A stretch of 64,000 nucleotides of DNA from Siderastrea siderea (Eukaryota > Cnidaria > Anthozoa > Scleractinia > Rhizangiidae), in NCBI GenBank assembly GCA_964030785.1, contig OZ034969.1, positions 38,831,701-38,895,700 on the forward strand. Reading direction: 5' to 3'. Below, one piece after another: positions 40,640 through 49,083 of this stretch. Numbering within the stretch: position 1 is the stretch's first letter; each line of letters starts with the position of its first letter. The notes below the pieces were generated by a model. That model made no database searches and was not told the DNA's origin. It saw nothing but the letters and a program-made list of their open reading frames with translations. The translations under genes and the position numbers were made by a program.

Positions 40640-40694
40640 CCCTGAGCCATAATGCAATCCCTTAAACGTTTCGTCGGAGGTGATATTACAACTC
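40640..40694 (-). CDS. Cadherin-family gene, small cytoplasmic exon
   Basis: A 55-nt exon is bounded by TTTTCTAG/ at 40695 and /GTAAGT from 40639. Its first base completes the AG left by the transmembrane exon, and the remaining 18 codons (SCNITSDETFKGLHYGSG) are open and end in phase 0. Both splice sites are strong and both phases agree with the neighbouring exons. That is the reason for calling such a short exon. Confidence 0.6.
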
Positions 40695-40838
40695 CTAGAA
40701 AATCATCCCAGTGAAAATATTAGGTGGAAACAGGCCACGCTATAATTAAGAACTGACCTGATATCTTAGACTCTCTAAGATAAAAAATTTTCCTTTTGGA
40801 GAAGCACTCACACAATCATTTCATTTTAATCGTTACTA

Positions 40839-41015
40839 CAGTGGAACGCCGACATAACGAAGTGCCAAGGGACTGGTAATATGTGTTCCTTGTAACGAGA
40901 GTTCCTTATATCGAGGTTCTTTCATACATACATCTTACTATTACTGGGCTGAAGAATACGGTTCGTTATACCTGGCTCTTCGTTATATAGGGGTTCGTTA
41001 TATCGTGGCGATTAA
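40839..41015. mobile_element. Fragment with Tigger/pogo-like end
   Basis: CAGTGGAACGCCGACATAACGAAG follows TA at 40837-40838. Several GTTATATCGAGG / CGTTATATCG words come after it to about 41005. These are typical of TcMar-Tigger terminal regions. A matching right inverted end is not visible, so it is a fragment in the cadherin intron. Confidence 0.5.
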
Positions 41016-41546
41016 AAATTGTTTGAGAATTCAGGAATAATATTTCCAGCTTTCGGCATCCATCGGAGTATGAATTCATTAACTCATCTCAAAAGGTATG
41101 TTTGTAGCTAACATAAAACTAAAGAACACGCGCCATATTGTTAGCAACTTTTGTACTCCGTTGTTTCAGGGTGTTAGGCGCTACATCAGTATTTTTTTAG
41201 TATTATTTAAGGGCAAGTTTTCTCAGCAACTGAGCCAAACTTGATTTCTCTAGCCCAACTGAAATAAACCTATCCCCTACGCAATCTTTCCTAGTCGTGT
41301 TGAGTTCTATAATTTGTGCTTCTTTTGCTGACTTCCCGGTATTTTTTCTGCAGATTGTTTACGTCAATGAAATCCCTTAACTGCTTCCAGTTTTTATCAT
41401 CAGTGGTACTCCTTCGTTTCCTAGTATTTCTATTTTTGTATATTTTTTTATTGTTGCAGTTTTATTTTTTTTTGTGGCCTGTTGGTTGACAGAGTTAGCT
41501 TAACGAAAGTGACCTTTTCAGAATCTTGTTAGGCAGTCACACTTAC

Positions 41547-41664
41547 CTTCTTTTTCTTCTTTTTGTCGTCAATTGGTAGTAGCAAGTCAATAAAAATATA
41601 AGAACCAGAAAAAGGACGCAACTAATGACAATCACAGCAATTCTGACTTCCTTTTTTAAACCAC
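41547..41664 (-). CDS. Cadherin-family gene, transmembrane exon
   Basis: The exon lies between CTGTAG/ (acceptor ending at 41665) and /GTAAGT (from 41546). It encodes GGLKKEVR, then a single strongly hydrophobic helix (IAVIVISCVLFLVLIFLL) and a basic stop-transfer cluster KRRKRR. It is entered in phase 1, matching the donor at 61048, where the ectodomain exon ends after NTGGRT plus one base. It leaves in phase 2, matching 40694. The protein is thus a single-pass adhesion receptor with a short basic-start tail. The intron upstream (41665-61047) contains the whole Polinton. Confidence 0.72.
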
Positions 41665-41837
41665 CTACAGATAAAAGAAAAGGAAATGGAGGAAATAATC
41701 TTGGATGAGCCATTTGAAAGAGACCCCTTACTGGACATACTGACACTGAAACACGAACACAAACAGCGAGTGAGAATAACCTACAGAGTGGCTTGAAAAA
41801 TGACATGCTAATCAGTAACCCTTCACTTCTTTTACAT

Positions 41838-42457
41838 TTTTTTTTAAGCTTTATTGACAATTTATTAAGGGTTACAACAAAGGTAATACAAATTTACAAA
41901 GTGACAAAAGTAACATAAAGGGGGAAAAAAATTTAAACTAACTCTAACCAAAAAGTGAGAATAAGAGAAAAAAAACAGCAAGCAAAAACAAGCAATTAGG
42001 AGGAAAAAGCAGACGAAAAGCAACTAGCAAAGGCTATACATATTGTCATTTTTTTTTCTTTTTCCTTGGGTAAAGGCACACAGGTTTTCATAACTGTAGA
42101 GAAGTATAGTATATTTGATTAAGTTTGGAGACTCAAATCTAAAGATTTATATAGGGCAGAAAGGGTTCCCATTTCTTTTGGACAGTAGAGGCATTGTTTT
42201 CTATTTCATAAATGTGTTTAAAATAAAGCAAGAAATTATTCAAAAAAGGGGGGTTCTCTTTTAATCGACATAGCCAGATATAGTACTTGGCAGTTAGACA
42301 ACAGAAATTGATTTGGAGCTTGTGTTTAGAGCTGTCTGGCCTCAGACCCAAAGCCGTGTTTATGTGCAAGTAATTGTTTTCGCTCAAAGAAAATTGACAA
42401 GATTTTAACCATTTGAAAAGACTATCCCAAAAATTCCACTGAATTATTGGCATTGTC
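41838..42457 (-). mobile_element. 5'-truncated LINE fragment
   Basis: On the minus strand, codons 42453-42139 (FWDSLFKWL..., then LCRLKENPPFLNNFLLYFKHIYEIE) match in style the C-terminus of the LINE at 6905-8441. A 3' UTR follows with TCAATAAAGC and a 9-base A-run (T-run at 41838-41846 on the plus strand). It lies only about 170 bp upstream of the transmembrane exon in the cadherin intron. I could not define target duplications. Confidence 0.7.
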
Positions 42458-43242
42458 AGTCCTTATAAACACAGAAGCTCACTAAAATAGTTGTAAAAAG
42501 TTAATACACATTTAATCTTCCATTTTTTTCGGTTTTTTCTCAATGTCATTATCAAATCAATTTCCACTGATTTTATTTGGAGCCGCGCAGAAATACTTTT
42601 CTATATTCTGAACCAAACTAGCACTGTTTTCCTTCGTTTTGAAAAGGGATAGTTAAATTCAGCCATTTGTTGAGTTGCCGGGTGTGCGGGCGTTTGTTCG
42701 TGCTATTAGTTCATTTTCCATTTGTTTGGCTGGCAGTTCGCTCGTTCGATTGTCGGGTTTGTTCGTTCGTGCATGTGTTGTCTTGTTCGTTCGTTCATTC
42801 ACTGCTTTCGTTCGTTCGTTTTGTGGCCTTTCATTCGGTCACATGGCTTGTGCGTTCATCCATTGCCTTCAGCCTTAAGCTTCCCTTCATGTGACTGTTT
42901 ACTTGTTAACTCATACTGAACTAATAAACCCGATCATAAAGTCCAAAATATATTAAAACCAATTAGGGATTAGCATCTCTTCGGTTTTAATATCAGAGAT
43001 AGCATACCACATATTACAAAAAATAAAAACGCAAGGGGAAAAGTCCAAATAAACATCACAGCGATTAATTAAGAAACTGCAGTGCTGCGTCAGTGTTGGT
43101 GTTGGAGTAATTCCATATCAACTACGATGATACAAAGTTAAGCCCGCGAAACGTCAGCTTTCGAATCTCATCACAGTAATAAAAGCATCACTGCTGTAAC
43201 TGCAATTAGAATTTTATTGACTGCAACGCTGGTTATTTATAT

Positions 43243-43247
43243 AATTA
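43243..43247. repeat. Left target-site duplication of the Polinton
   Basis: AATTA directly precedes the first AG of the element and matches AATTA at 59704-59708. Polintons usually duplicate 6 bp; here only 5 match. Confidence 0.8.
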
Positions 43248-43476
43248 AGTAGTAAATCCGGTAGTTAACAAATACCACCTGATTGTCAGAGGTTTATTTA
43301 AGAATTTTAATGCTTCTTTCATTATATTCAAGCTCCTTTTGTCGCTAGAATATAATGAAAGAAGCTTTAAAATTCTTAAATAAACCTCTGACAATCAGGA
43401 AGTATTTGTTAACTACCGGATTTACTACTTAACCGAAATAAACCGCCCCACCAAAAAATATTTTCAATTAAAGGTT
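43248..43476. repeat. Left terminal inverted repeat (hairpin-forming)
   Basis: 229 bp, identical base for base to the reverse complement of 59475-59703. The outer 182 bp are an imperfect palindrome: arm 43248-43329 pairs with 43348-43429 with three mismatched positions, around an 18-nt loop (43330-43347). The inner 47 bp are unique sequence ending AATTAAAGGTT. Likely roles, by analogy with linear viral genomes, are a replication origin and the integrase substrate. Confidence 0.95.
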
Positions 43477-43508
43477 GTCACCTCTGTTATATCGTTCGAG
43501 CAGCGGCT

Positions 43509-43839
43509 ATGGTTTGTGAATCAAACAACTGTCAGGTTACCGAAGCCATACAAAGCCTACCGCCTGAGCTACGTGAGATAATTCACAAACATTACCTCGC
43601 TATAAAACTGAGAGAGCGAGAGGCTCTTGGCTGGAACGAGGTTCATGAGGCTCTTGAAAATGCGCCTTTTTGTGAAAAGCAAGAAAGAATAGTGAACGTT
43701 TTGTTTTGCAGAAAATGTGAAACTTGTAGAAAAAAATGGTCTCTGCAGCTCCTGCAAAAGAAATGGAGTTCATCACTATCTCGGCTATCCTGTATTTGAC
43801 TTTTACGACTACGACGAAGTCTTTCAGAAATACTGGTAA
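43509..43839 (+). pseudogene. Small Cys-rich Polinton protein, first of a tandem pair, frame broken
   Basis: The reading frame starts MVCESNNCQVTEAIQ and shares the core LPPELR(E/Q)II(H/Y)KHYLAIKL with the gene at 43999. After CRKCETCRK the frame shifts by one base in a 7-A run at about 43729-43735. Codons in the +1 frame continue with a further Cys-x2-Cys and an aromatic- and acidic-rich tail to TAA at 43837-43839. Paired CxxC motifs suggest metal binding. I recognise no family. TATATCG upstream (about 43488) may be its promoter. The frame break could be decay, assembly error or slippage. Confidence 0.55.
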
Positions 43840-43998
43840 ACAGAGGTTATCCACTTCGCTCCGATTTTTAAGAAATTGGTTGACCTCGGTGTGCTTTGTT
43901 TGTGAAGAATTCCAACCACCAATTAAAAAAAAAAAAACGAAACATAATCGAATACGAATGAATTTTTTTTCGGATAAGATATTTGTGAGTCAAATTTG

Positions 43999-44334
43999 AT
44001 GGCAACCGGATTCAACACCTGTCAGATTACGGAAGCAATCCAAAACTTACCACCAGAGTTACGTCAGATAATTTATAAACATTACCTCGCCATAAAACTA
44101 AAAGAGCGAGAGGTTTTGGGTTGGAACCTGGTTCACAATGAGCTTTTAATACAACCTTTCTGTTCTGAAATGGAGCGGCTTGTGCATATTATAGTGTGTA
44201 TAGCTTATATGCACTGCTGTCAGGGAGGATGTTGTTACCCTTGTTATAAACAAGAAGAAATCTTACATGAAATAATTATTTCTGTTCCCGATATAATTGA
44301 TTTAACCCTATGGGAAGAGGACCACATTCCCTAA
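43999..44334 (+). CDS. Small Polinton protein of unknown function, second of a tandem pair
   Basis: ATG at 43999 (a TTG just before it is not taken as start); 111 residues, open. It shares TxCQ(V/I)TEAIQ(S/N)LPPELR and KHYLAIKL(R/K)ERE with the upstream gene, so the two arose by duplication. Mid-region Cys-rich stretch CCQGGCCYPCY; acidic C-terminus (TLWEEDHIP). LPPELR-type openings also occur in F-box-like helices, which is only a weak hint. The orientation points inward from the left end, opposite to the next genes. Confidence 0.7.
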   Translation: MATGFNTCQITEAIQNLPPELRQIIYKHYLAIKLKEREVLGWNLVHNELLIQPFCSEMERLVHIIVCIAYMHCCQGGCCYPCYKQEEILHEIIISVPDIIDLTLWEEDHIP

Positions 44335-44457
44335 GTTGTGTAACGGTGCGTGACTTCGTGGTTCGGTGAAACCCGCAGACAATTACGTAATTAATATTCT
44401 CGTTCAAACATTGAAGGGAAACCCCCGTAACAACTCAAGCTTGAAAAAACAGACAGG

Positions 44458-44775
44458 TTACATTAATTCATAATCAAAATATTCATTACCGTCAGCAGAA
44501 GTTTTGAGACCCATTTTGTAGACAAATTGATAATAAACATCTTCCATCAGGTCTTCTGTAAGTCGTTTAGGGGCCCACACACAAAACTCATCGCCATTTT
44601 TTGTTTCTAAAGTTAAAATAGCTGAATCCCCATATTTACCTTTTCTAAATTTAACTTTTTGAATTTTGTAAATAGCGTCTGAAATATCCCGCCATTTAAA
44701 AATTTCTTTTCTTTCAAAACTTTCCTCTGTTGGCCAGTCTTGTGAGATCGTATGTTGATCTGTGCTGGTAGCCAT
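44458..44775 (-). CDS. Conserved-looking Polinton protein, possible OB-fold ssDNA-binding type
   Basis: 105 residues, intact, ATG at 44775. The central segment IQKVKFRKGKYGDSAILTL and VWAPKRL alternates hydrophobic and charged residues as in a small beta-barrel. Single-stranded DNA-binding OB folds look like this, but no diagnostic residue proves it. It is the last gene before the gene-free 44.78-45.41 kb segment, transcribed away from it. A role in replication is inference only. Confidence 0.6.
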   Translation of the reverse strand: MATSTDQHTISQDWPTEESFERKEIFKWRDISDAIYKIQKVKFRKGKYGDSAILTLETKNGDEFCVWAPKRLTEDLMEDVYYQFVYKMGLKTSADGNEYFDYELM

Positions 44776-44990
44776 AGTAAGGTATGTGTTGAAGATACAT
44801 TTGTTTAATAGCGTGTACTTTTTTACTCGAGGTAAAATTTTGTGAAGCGCATGCGTAAAAACATCTTATTATTGTGACATTAAGGTGAAGGACAGAAAAA
44901 GAGTACCATAAGGAAGAGAAGAAGAAAAATGTGTTATATATATATTGAAATTAATCAATATTAATTAGTTCAGTCATTGGTAAAGCCTTA

Positions 44991-45283
44991 GGGGGGTGAT
45001 GGTTGGCCACCATCTGAACCCTGTTTGAGGGCTTGCATGCGGTGAATTACGAGGTATAGGGGAACTCCTTCCAGTGGGAGAGTACCCTCGGGTGAGCCCG
45101 CTTCGGCCCTACTGGTGACAGGGGGGTGCTCAGAGATCCCTCAGGATTTCAACCTCGCTCCCAGAGGTAAAATGTGGAAATGACAACCGCCTTGTCAGCG
45201 GTTAAATCCTCGCTTCGGTGAGGTGAAAGTCCTAGCCGAGGCTAGGCAAGAACAGCCACGAGCACCCCCCGATTAGGGTTTTT
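44991..45283 (+). ncRNA. Candidate structured RNA of the Polinton
   Basis: This GC-rich island in an AT-rich element forms many exact helices. An 11-bp pair, GGGGGGTGCTC (45121-45131) with GAGCACCCCCC (45260-45270), encloses three hairpins. AACCGC/GCGGTT is at 45185-45203, CCTCGC-TTCG-GTGAGG at 45208-45223 (a C(UUCG)G tetraloop) and CCTAGC-CGAG-GCTAGG at 45231-45246. Upstream, GATGGT/ACCATC is at 44998-45014, CCAGT/ACTGG at 45071-45115, and CGGG-TGAG-CCCG (45089-45100) lies inside the latter. The UUCG loop favours the plus strand, and T5 at 45279-45283 would suit RNA polymerase III termination. No convincing A or B box was found. I recognise no known RNA family. Confidence 0.6.
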
Positions 45284-45293
45284 GCTCTTTTAT

Positions 45294-45379
45294 GTGACCT
45301 GTCACGCAATGTCACGCGTGACTGTCACGTTTGCTGTCACACAATGTCACGCCTCTTGTCACATAAGGTCACGCGTGAC
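45294..45379. promoter_or_regulatory. Cluster of ten GTCAC/GTGAC sites
   Basis: Starts at 45294, 45301, 45311, 45318, 45324, 45336, 45346, 45358, 45368 and 45375. Two pairs form the perfect 12-bp palindrome GTCACGCGTGAC (45311-45322 and 45368-45379). The density and palindromes suggest a multimeric DNA-binding site such as an enhancer or internal origin. It lies immediately after the structured RNA and before a convergent minus-strand gene. Confidence 0.6.
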
Positions 45380-45412
45380 TATCACACCTTTTTCGCCTTT
45401 TTTCTTGCTTAT

Positions 45413-45742
45413 TCATTCAAATTTTTCCATCCAGTTTTTCAGATCAAGAATTTTTTCAACATTTTCCTTGAATTCTTGCTCGTATCTTGCTCTGAACACT
45501 ATTCCATCAAAACACATCCCTTCCAGATTTGTGTAAAAATTTTCGACACCAATCTCCGCGTATTCTTCAGTAATTTTACTTATCTCTTGTATATCCTCTC
45601 CATCGAATACTTGTTTTGTGTACTCTTCCAGCTTTTCTTTGAATAACACGCAGAAGACTTCTATTCCTTCATCTATTACTTCGTACTTTTCTTGCAGTTT
45701 TTTGAGGAAACAATCCACGAAGTAGAAGCAACGCCAGTCCAT
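45413..45742 (-). CDS. Polinton protein of unknown function
   Basis: 109 residues, intact, starting MDWRCFYFVDCFLKK at 45742. Acidic and helix-rich (EVIDEGIEVFCVLFKEKLEE), with Cys near the N-terminus. No transmembrane segment or recognisable motif. It is first or last in a run of four minus-strand genes (45413-46591). Function unknown. Confidence 0.55.
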   Translation of the reverse strand: MDWRCFYFVDCFLKKLQEKYEVIDEGIEVFCVLFKEKLEEYTKQVFDGEDIQEISKITEEYAEIGVENFYTNLEGMCFDGIVFRARYEQEFKENVEKILDLKNWMEKFE

Positions 45743-45873
45743 TATTCTTTATTTTTTTTCTGTCTAACAGTCTGTTTCTTACGGCTACTTCAATCAACAA
45801 AACTCGGTATACAAATTTTTTATTTTATTGTGACTCTGTTGGTGAAGTTGTCAACTTTGTGAAGAGTGTTGTA

Positions 45874-46074
45874 TTATGGAACCACATCATAGCCTAAAAT
45901 TGGGTAGCCGTCTTCATCACGAGTTGATAATTTTATTTTTTTCGAAGAACATTCATGATTTGGCGACATTATTTTTGAAACGCAATCACGAGTGATAAAG
46001 CGTATTTGCCGAATTTCGGGTGGCGTGAGAAGTTCAAGAAACCAATGACAAATAGTTGCAAACAGTGCAATCAT
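45874..46074 (-). CDS. Small Polinton ORF of unknown function
   Basis: 66 residues from ATG at 46074, preceded by the recurrent TATA-like word (ATTATATACGC on the coding strand, about 20 nt upstream), which supports it as a real gene. The hydrophobic N-terminal third (MIALFATICHWFLELL) could be a membrane anchor or signal; the C-terminal part is polar. No family recognised. Confidence 0.5.
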   Translation of the reverse strand: MIALFATICHWFLELLTPPEIRQIRFITRDCVSKIMSPNHECSSKKIKLSTRDEDGYPILGYDVVP

Positions 46075-46105
46075 TTTTGTTTGCGTATATAATTACCTTA
46101 AAAAT

Positions 46106-46591
46106 CTACAATTGAGCGAATTTTTTATCGTACTTTCTTTGAACAGAAAGCGGAATCTCCATACAATGATCAGTGATGAAATTATCTTTCATTTTCAAGC
46201 TATCAAGAAAGGCCTTCTCGTTGAAATCTTCGCCTCGGAGGTAAAAGCGAATCTCGTCAAGGATTTTCTGGTATTCGATACGGGCTAAATTTGCTCGTTC
46301 CATTTTCTTATCATAATTCTTAATGCTTGCGACTGCTTTCAAAAGAAGTCCAACACCAGTTAAAGTTGCCATGACAGCAGGGTTCAGTGTTATTCCTCCA
46401 GCTATTGCCGCACTAATTATTAACTTGCCAGCTGAAAGATTACAAACAAAATTTTTTCTTCGAAAACCGCGGTGCAACTTTTCATATCCATAATGTTTCT
46501 TGTGGTAATGAGTATATAAATCTTTCGGAAGTTTAACTTTCTCTTTAGAAAGTGTTGGGTCGATATGGTTGAATTCGAAAATGTCCCGCAT
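46106..46591 (-). CDS. Polinton protein with Gly/Ala-rich hydrophobic segment, unknown
   Basis: 161 residues, intact, ATG at 46591 with TTATTATACTGCACA just upstream. The middle (about residues 54-85) is a glycine/alanine-rich hydrophobic segment (LIISAAIAGGITLNPAVMA) flanked by a basic N-terminal region and a charged helical C-terminus. Such segments occur in membrane-active virion proteins, which is a possible role. It lies directly downstream of the 298-codon gene and may share its transcript. Confidence 0.6.
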   Translation of the reverse strand: MRDIFEFNHIDPTLSKEKVKLPKDLYTHYHKKHYGYEKLHRGFRRKNFVCNLSAGKLIISAAIAGGITLNPAVMATLTGVGLLLKAVASIKNYDKKMERANLARIEYQKILDEIRFYLRGEDFNEKAFLDSLKMKDNFITDHCMEIPLSVQRKYDKKFAQL

Positions 46592-46618
46592 TGTGCAGTA
46601 TAATAAATGTAAAAATAT

Positions 46619-47512
46619 TTATTGTGTAATATATTCAAGTAACATTATTATTTTTTCATTATTCGAATAAGAATTTAGTTCAATAAAGAATGAACAACAA
46701 TGTTTTAATACATGATTAATAATAATTGTTTGATTTTTTGTTGTTTCGGTTGAATTAAAAATTTCAATAGAATGACCCATTCCTATAAAACCAGGATTTT
46801 TAAATTCCAAATTTAATTGAAGGGAAATAGGTGTATATTGTCTTTTGTTTTTTTCATACATTAATTTTATTTTTAATAACTTATCATTCTGATTCATTAT
46901 AATTTCTTCACAACCATTTAATAAAAATCTGCGACTATTTGTAGTATTTAAAAAACCATGAATATAATGAACGGAATTATTTAATTTATGCCCGTTTAAA
47001 GACAAATCTGTTTGCATAACCATTTTCCCGTTTTCAATAACAAAAGCGGTGTCATAGACACTTGGGTCAACGTTTGAAATTGTTTCTTTAACACCATAGA
47101 CAATTAAATAACCAATTGTTATAAATGATGGATTACTAACTGTACCGTGCAGATCAAGATAAAGGTGTTGTGGGGGTGAGCTACCCCATCTGTGAAAGTG
47201 GATAACTGTTTTGGTGTACTTCTCGAATGTTTTGGTTGTTTCATCAGAAATTGAAATCGTTGTTCCTTGAGCTGTTACACTTATCTCATTCATTTCCGGC
47301 GGAAACCATTCAACGACCATTGTGTAATACCCGACAGGAAGTTTATATAAGTTAAAACCGAGGCGTGATTGGTACTGGTTGGGTGAGCCTTTTTCAAACA
47401 AGAGTTTAAGTTGGTAAGCTTTTTTATTAATTTGATGTGGAGAATTGGAAAAATCAACAATACCCAAAACCTCGATATTGTTTTCACTCGAAGATTCATC
47501 AGTGTCTTCCAT
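46619..47512 (-). CDS. Fibre-associated Polinton protein, unknown
   Basis: 297 residues from ATG at 47512 (a TTG one codon earlier is not used). The ATG overlaps the stop of the fibre gene as TGATG. An acidic N-terminus is followed by beta-rich sequence with many aromatic residues (VGYYTMVVEWFPPE; HFHRWGSSPPQHLYLDLHG). There is no transmembrane helix. Position next to a trimeric-type collagen fibre suggests a fibre head or partner; this is inference from context. Intact. Confidence 0.6.
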   Translation of the reverse strand: MEDTDESSSENNIEVLGIVDFSNSPHQINKKAYQLKLLFEKGSPNQYQSRLGFNLYKLPVGYYTMVVEWFPPEMNEISVTAQGTTISISDETTKTFEKYTKTVIHFHRWGSSPPQHLYLDLHGTVSNPSFITIGYLIVYGVKETISNVDPSVYDTAFVIENGKMVMQTDLSLNGHKLNNSVHYIHGFLNTTNSRRFLLNGCEEIIMNQNDKLLKIKLMYEKNKRQYTPISLQLNLEFKNPGFIGMGHSIEIFNSTETTKNQTIIINHVLKHCCSFFIELNSYSNNEKIIMLLEYITQ

Positions 47513-48412
47513 CAAGTATCTGAAGGCGTCTCGTTTTGACCTGAGTTATTGATCTGAGATTCACGAATTTTTTGAGTGACAAGATTTCTCAAATCTTTTA
47601 TTTCCTCTTGCACAAAATCAACATTAACTGCGGATTTTGAATCTCTGTAATCGGTTTCTAAGTTAATAACTTTATTGTTATTTAAATTCAAGTCTCCAGT
47701 CATACTGTTAGTGCCATCAACTTTGAGAAACTTTTTTTGTGTCATGTCATCAATTCTGTTGTTAACAAACTCGACACATGCGGCGTCTCTTTGGTTTGAT
47801 GGAAGATCAAGATTGATAATTGATTTATTTTTCATATCAATATCAGCTCCTTTATCCAGTTTTTTTTTCAAGCTGATTTTCGACATACTTTTTGTTTGTG
47901 GCTTGATCTGCCTGTGTTGGGTCTTTCACATTGAAAATTGTATTATTATTCATATCAATATTTGCCCCCATTTTTCCTCCCTCTTTTTTTGAAAGAAAGA
48001 TATTTCTCATATCTTGATAGTTTATTGCCTTCGTTAAATCGCCGCGGACAGGATATGGGTTGCTTTTCAATCGCAAGATACTGTACTTATTTTGCATGTC
48101 AATATCAGCAGAACCGCTTACACTACCCTGAGATCCAGGATCACCTTTTTCTCCTTTATCACCCTTATCGCCCTTGTCGCCTTTTAAACCACGTGGTCCT
48201 TGTGCCCCCACCTGACCTTGTGGTCCAGCGGGCCCTTTTTCTCCTCTTGGACCATTAGCACCCCGTGGTCCTCCAGGACCTTCATCACCCTTCGGACCAG
48301 GAGGACCCTCAGGGCCAGGAGGATCACCTGGGCCAGGAGGACCCACTTTTCCATCACTTTCACTCGTCGTAGTATGGCTAGTTCCACCTATTTGGCTGTT
48401 AATATATCCCAT
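47512..48412 (-). pseudogene. Collagen-like fibre protein, frame broken near the middle
   Basis: Starts [15 protein letters not shown] at 48412. About 25 Gly-x-y collagen triplets follow (for example [16 protein letters not shown]). After them come repeated phage-fibre-like blocks of the ADIDM(Q/K)NK and [10 protein letters not shown] type and an SMTGDLNLNNNKV repeat. In a 9-A run (plus-strand T-run 47860-47868) the frame shifts by one. The same repeat type continues in the next frame to TGA at 47514-47512, so both parts belong to one gene. Expected role: surface fibre. Its ATG overlaps the ATPase stop as TAATG. Confidence 0.8.
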
Positions 48413-49050
48413 TATATATCTTCATCAAAATTTTTTTTCATTAATTTCTGGGGTTTGTCATAGTAAAAGAAAGAATATTTTTTGTCGGTGGCGCGATCTA
48501 AAGCGTTATGATCCACACCTATCTCGTCTGCAATCCGTTTGTTTTCTCTTGGAAGAAATCTGAAAATACAAAAATGGCTGCAGTTATCACGGATGTTTTT
48601 CGGCACCTTGTAAAAACTTTGAGTGAGGTAAATAACGCAGCAGTTTTTGTGCCGCCCGTTGATAAAATAATTAATGATATCGTTTTGGTTTTTTTCGCAA
48701 ACAAGATCATCAAAAACAACTATTTTTTGGTTGTCCACCGGAAGCTCTTCTAGTGGAATGATTTCATCACCATAGGCCTCGATAACCTCGTAACCAACCG
48801 TGGGGTCGGGGTTGACTTCTTCAGGAAACTCCTGCAAAAGATCCTGCTATTTGTTCTGGTGCAGGTTTTTTGAGAAGAGGTAAATTTTATCATACTCTAA
48901 CAACTCATAAAGCATGTGCAGTAATGTGTTTGTTTTACCAGAATTACTGGGTCCACAAATTAACATCCGAAAAACATCGGCAGGCATACAAGGGTGACCT
49001 TGCTTGTAGTTACTCTCGGAAGAACCTGGGTCATAATTTGGAATCTTCAT
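48412..49050 (-). pseudogene. A32-type (FtsK/HerA) DNA-packaging ATPase, one in-frame stop
   Basis: The N-terminal part starts at 49050 and holds Walker A GPSNSGKT. The C-terminal part holds Walker B KIVVFDDL and a YLTQSFYKVP sensor-like strand, ending at TAA 48414-48412. Both are in the same frame, separated by a single TAG at 48849-48847. About 212 codons is normal for this family, which drives genome packaging into virus-like capsids. A TATA-like word (AAATATATAGAAG) lies 10-25 nt upstream, back to back with the promoter of the gene at 49084. Confidence 0.85.
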
Positions 49051-49083
49051 TTTTTTTCGCTTCTATATATTTACGCTGGAAAT

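Noticed and set aside
42667..42919. Three overlapping plus-strand ORFs
   Set aside because: All arise from a degenerate CGTT/GTTCGTTC microsatellite-like tract; frame independence is an artefact of its 4-bp period.
44978..45210. RNA polymerase III A and B boxes for the structured RNA
   Set aside because: TGGTAAAGCCT and GGTTAAATCC miss required positions; I report only the T-run.
44991..45283. Group I/II intron, tRNA or RNase P RNA
   Set aside because: Conserved cores of these RNAs (for example domain V, T-arm, RNase P CR-V) are not found. Only a short GAAAGTCC resembles RNase P, which is too little.
48200..48463. Plus-strand Thr/Arg-rich ORFs opposite the fibre gene
   Set aside because: They are antisense shadows of collagen triplets.
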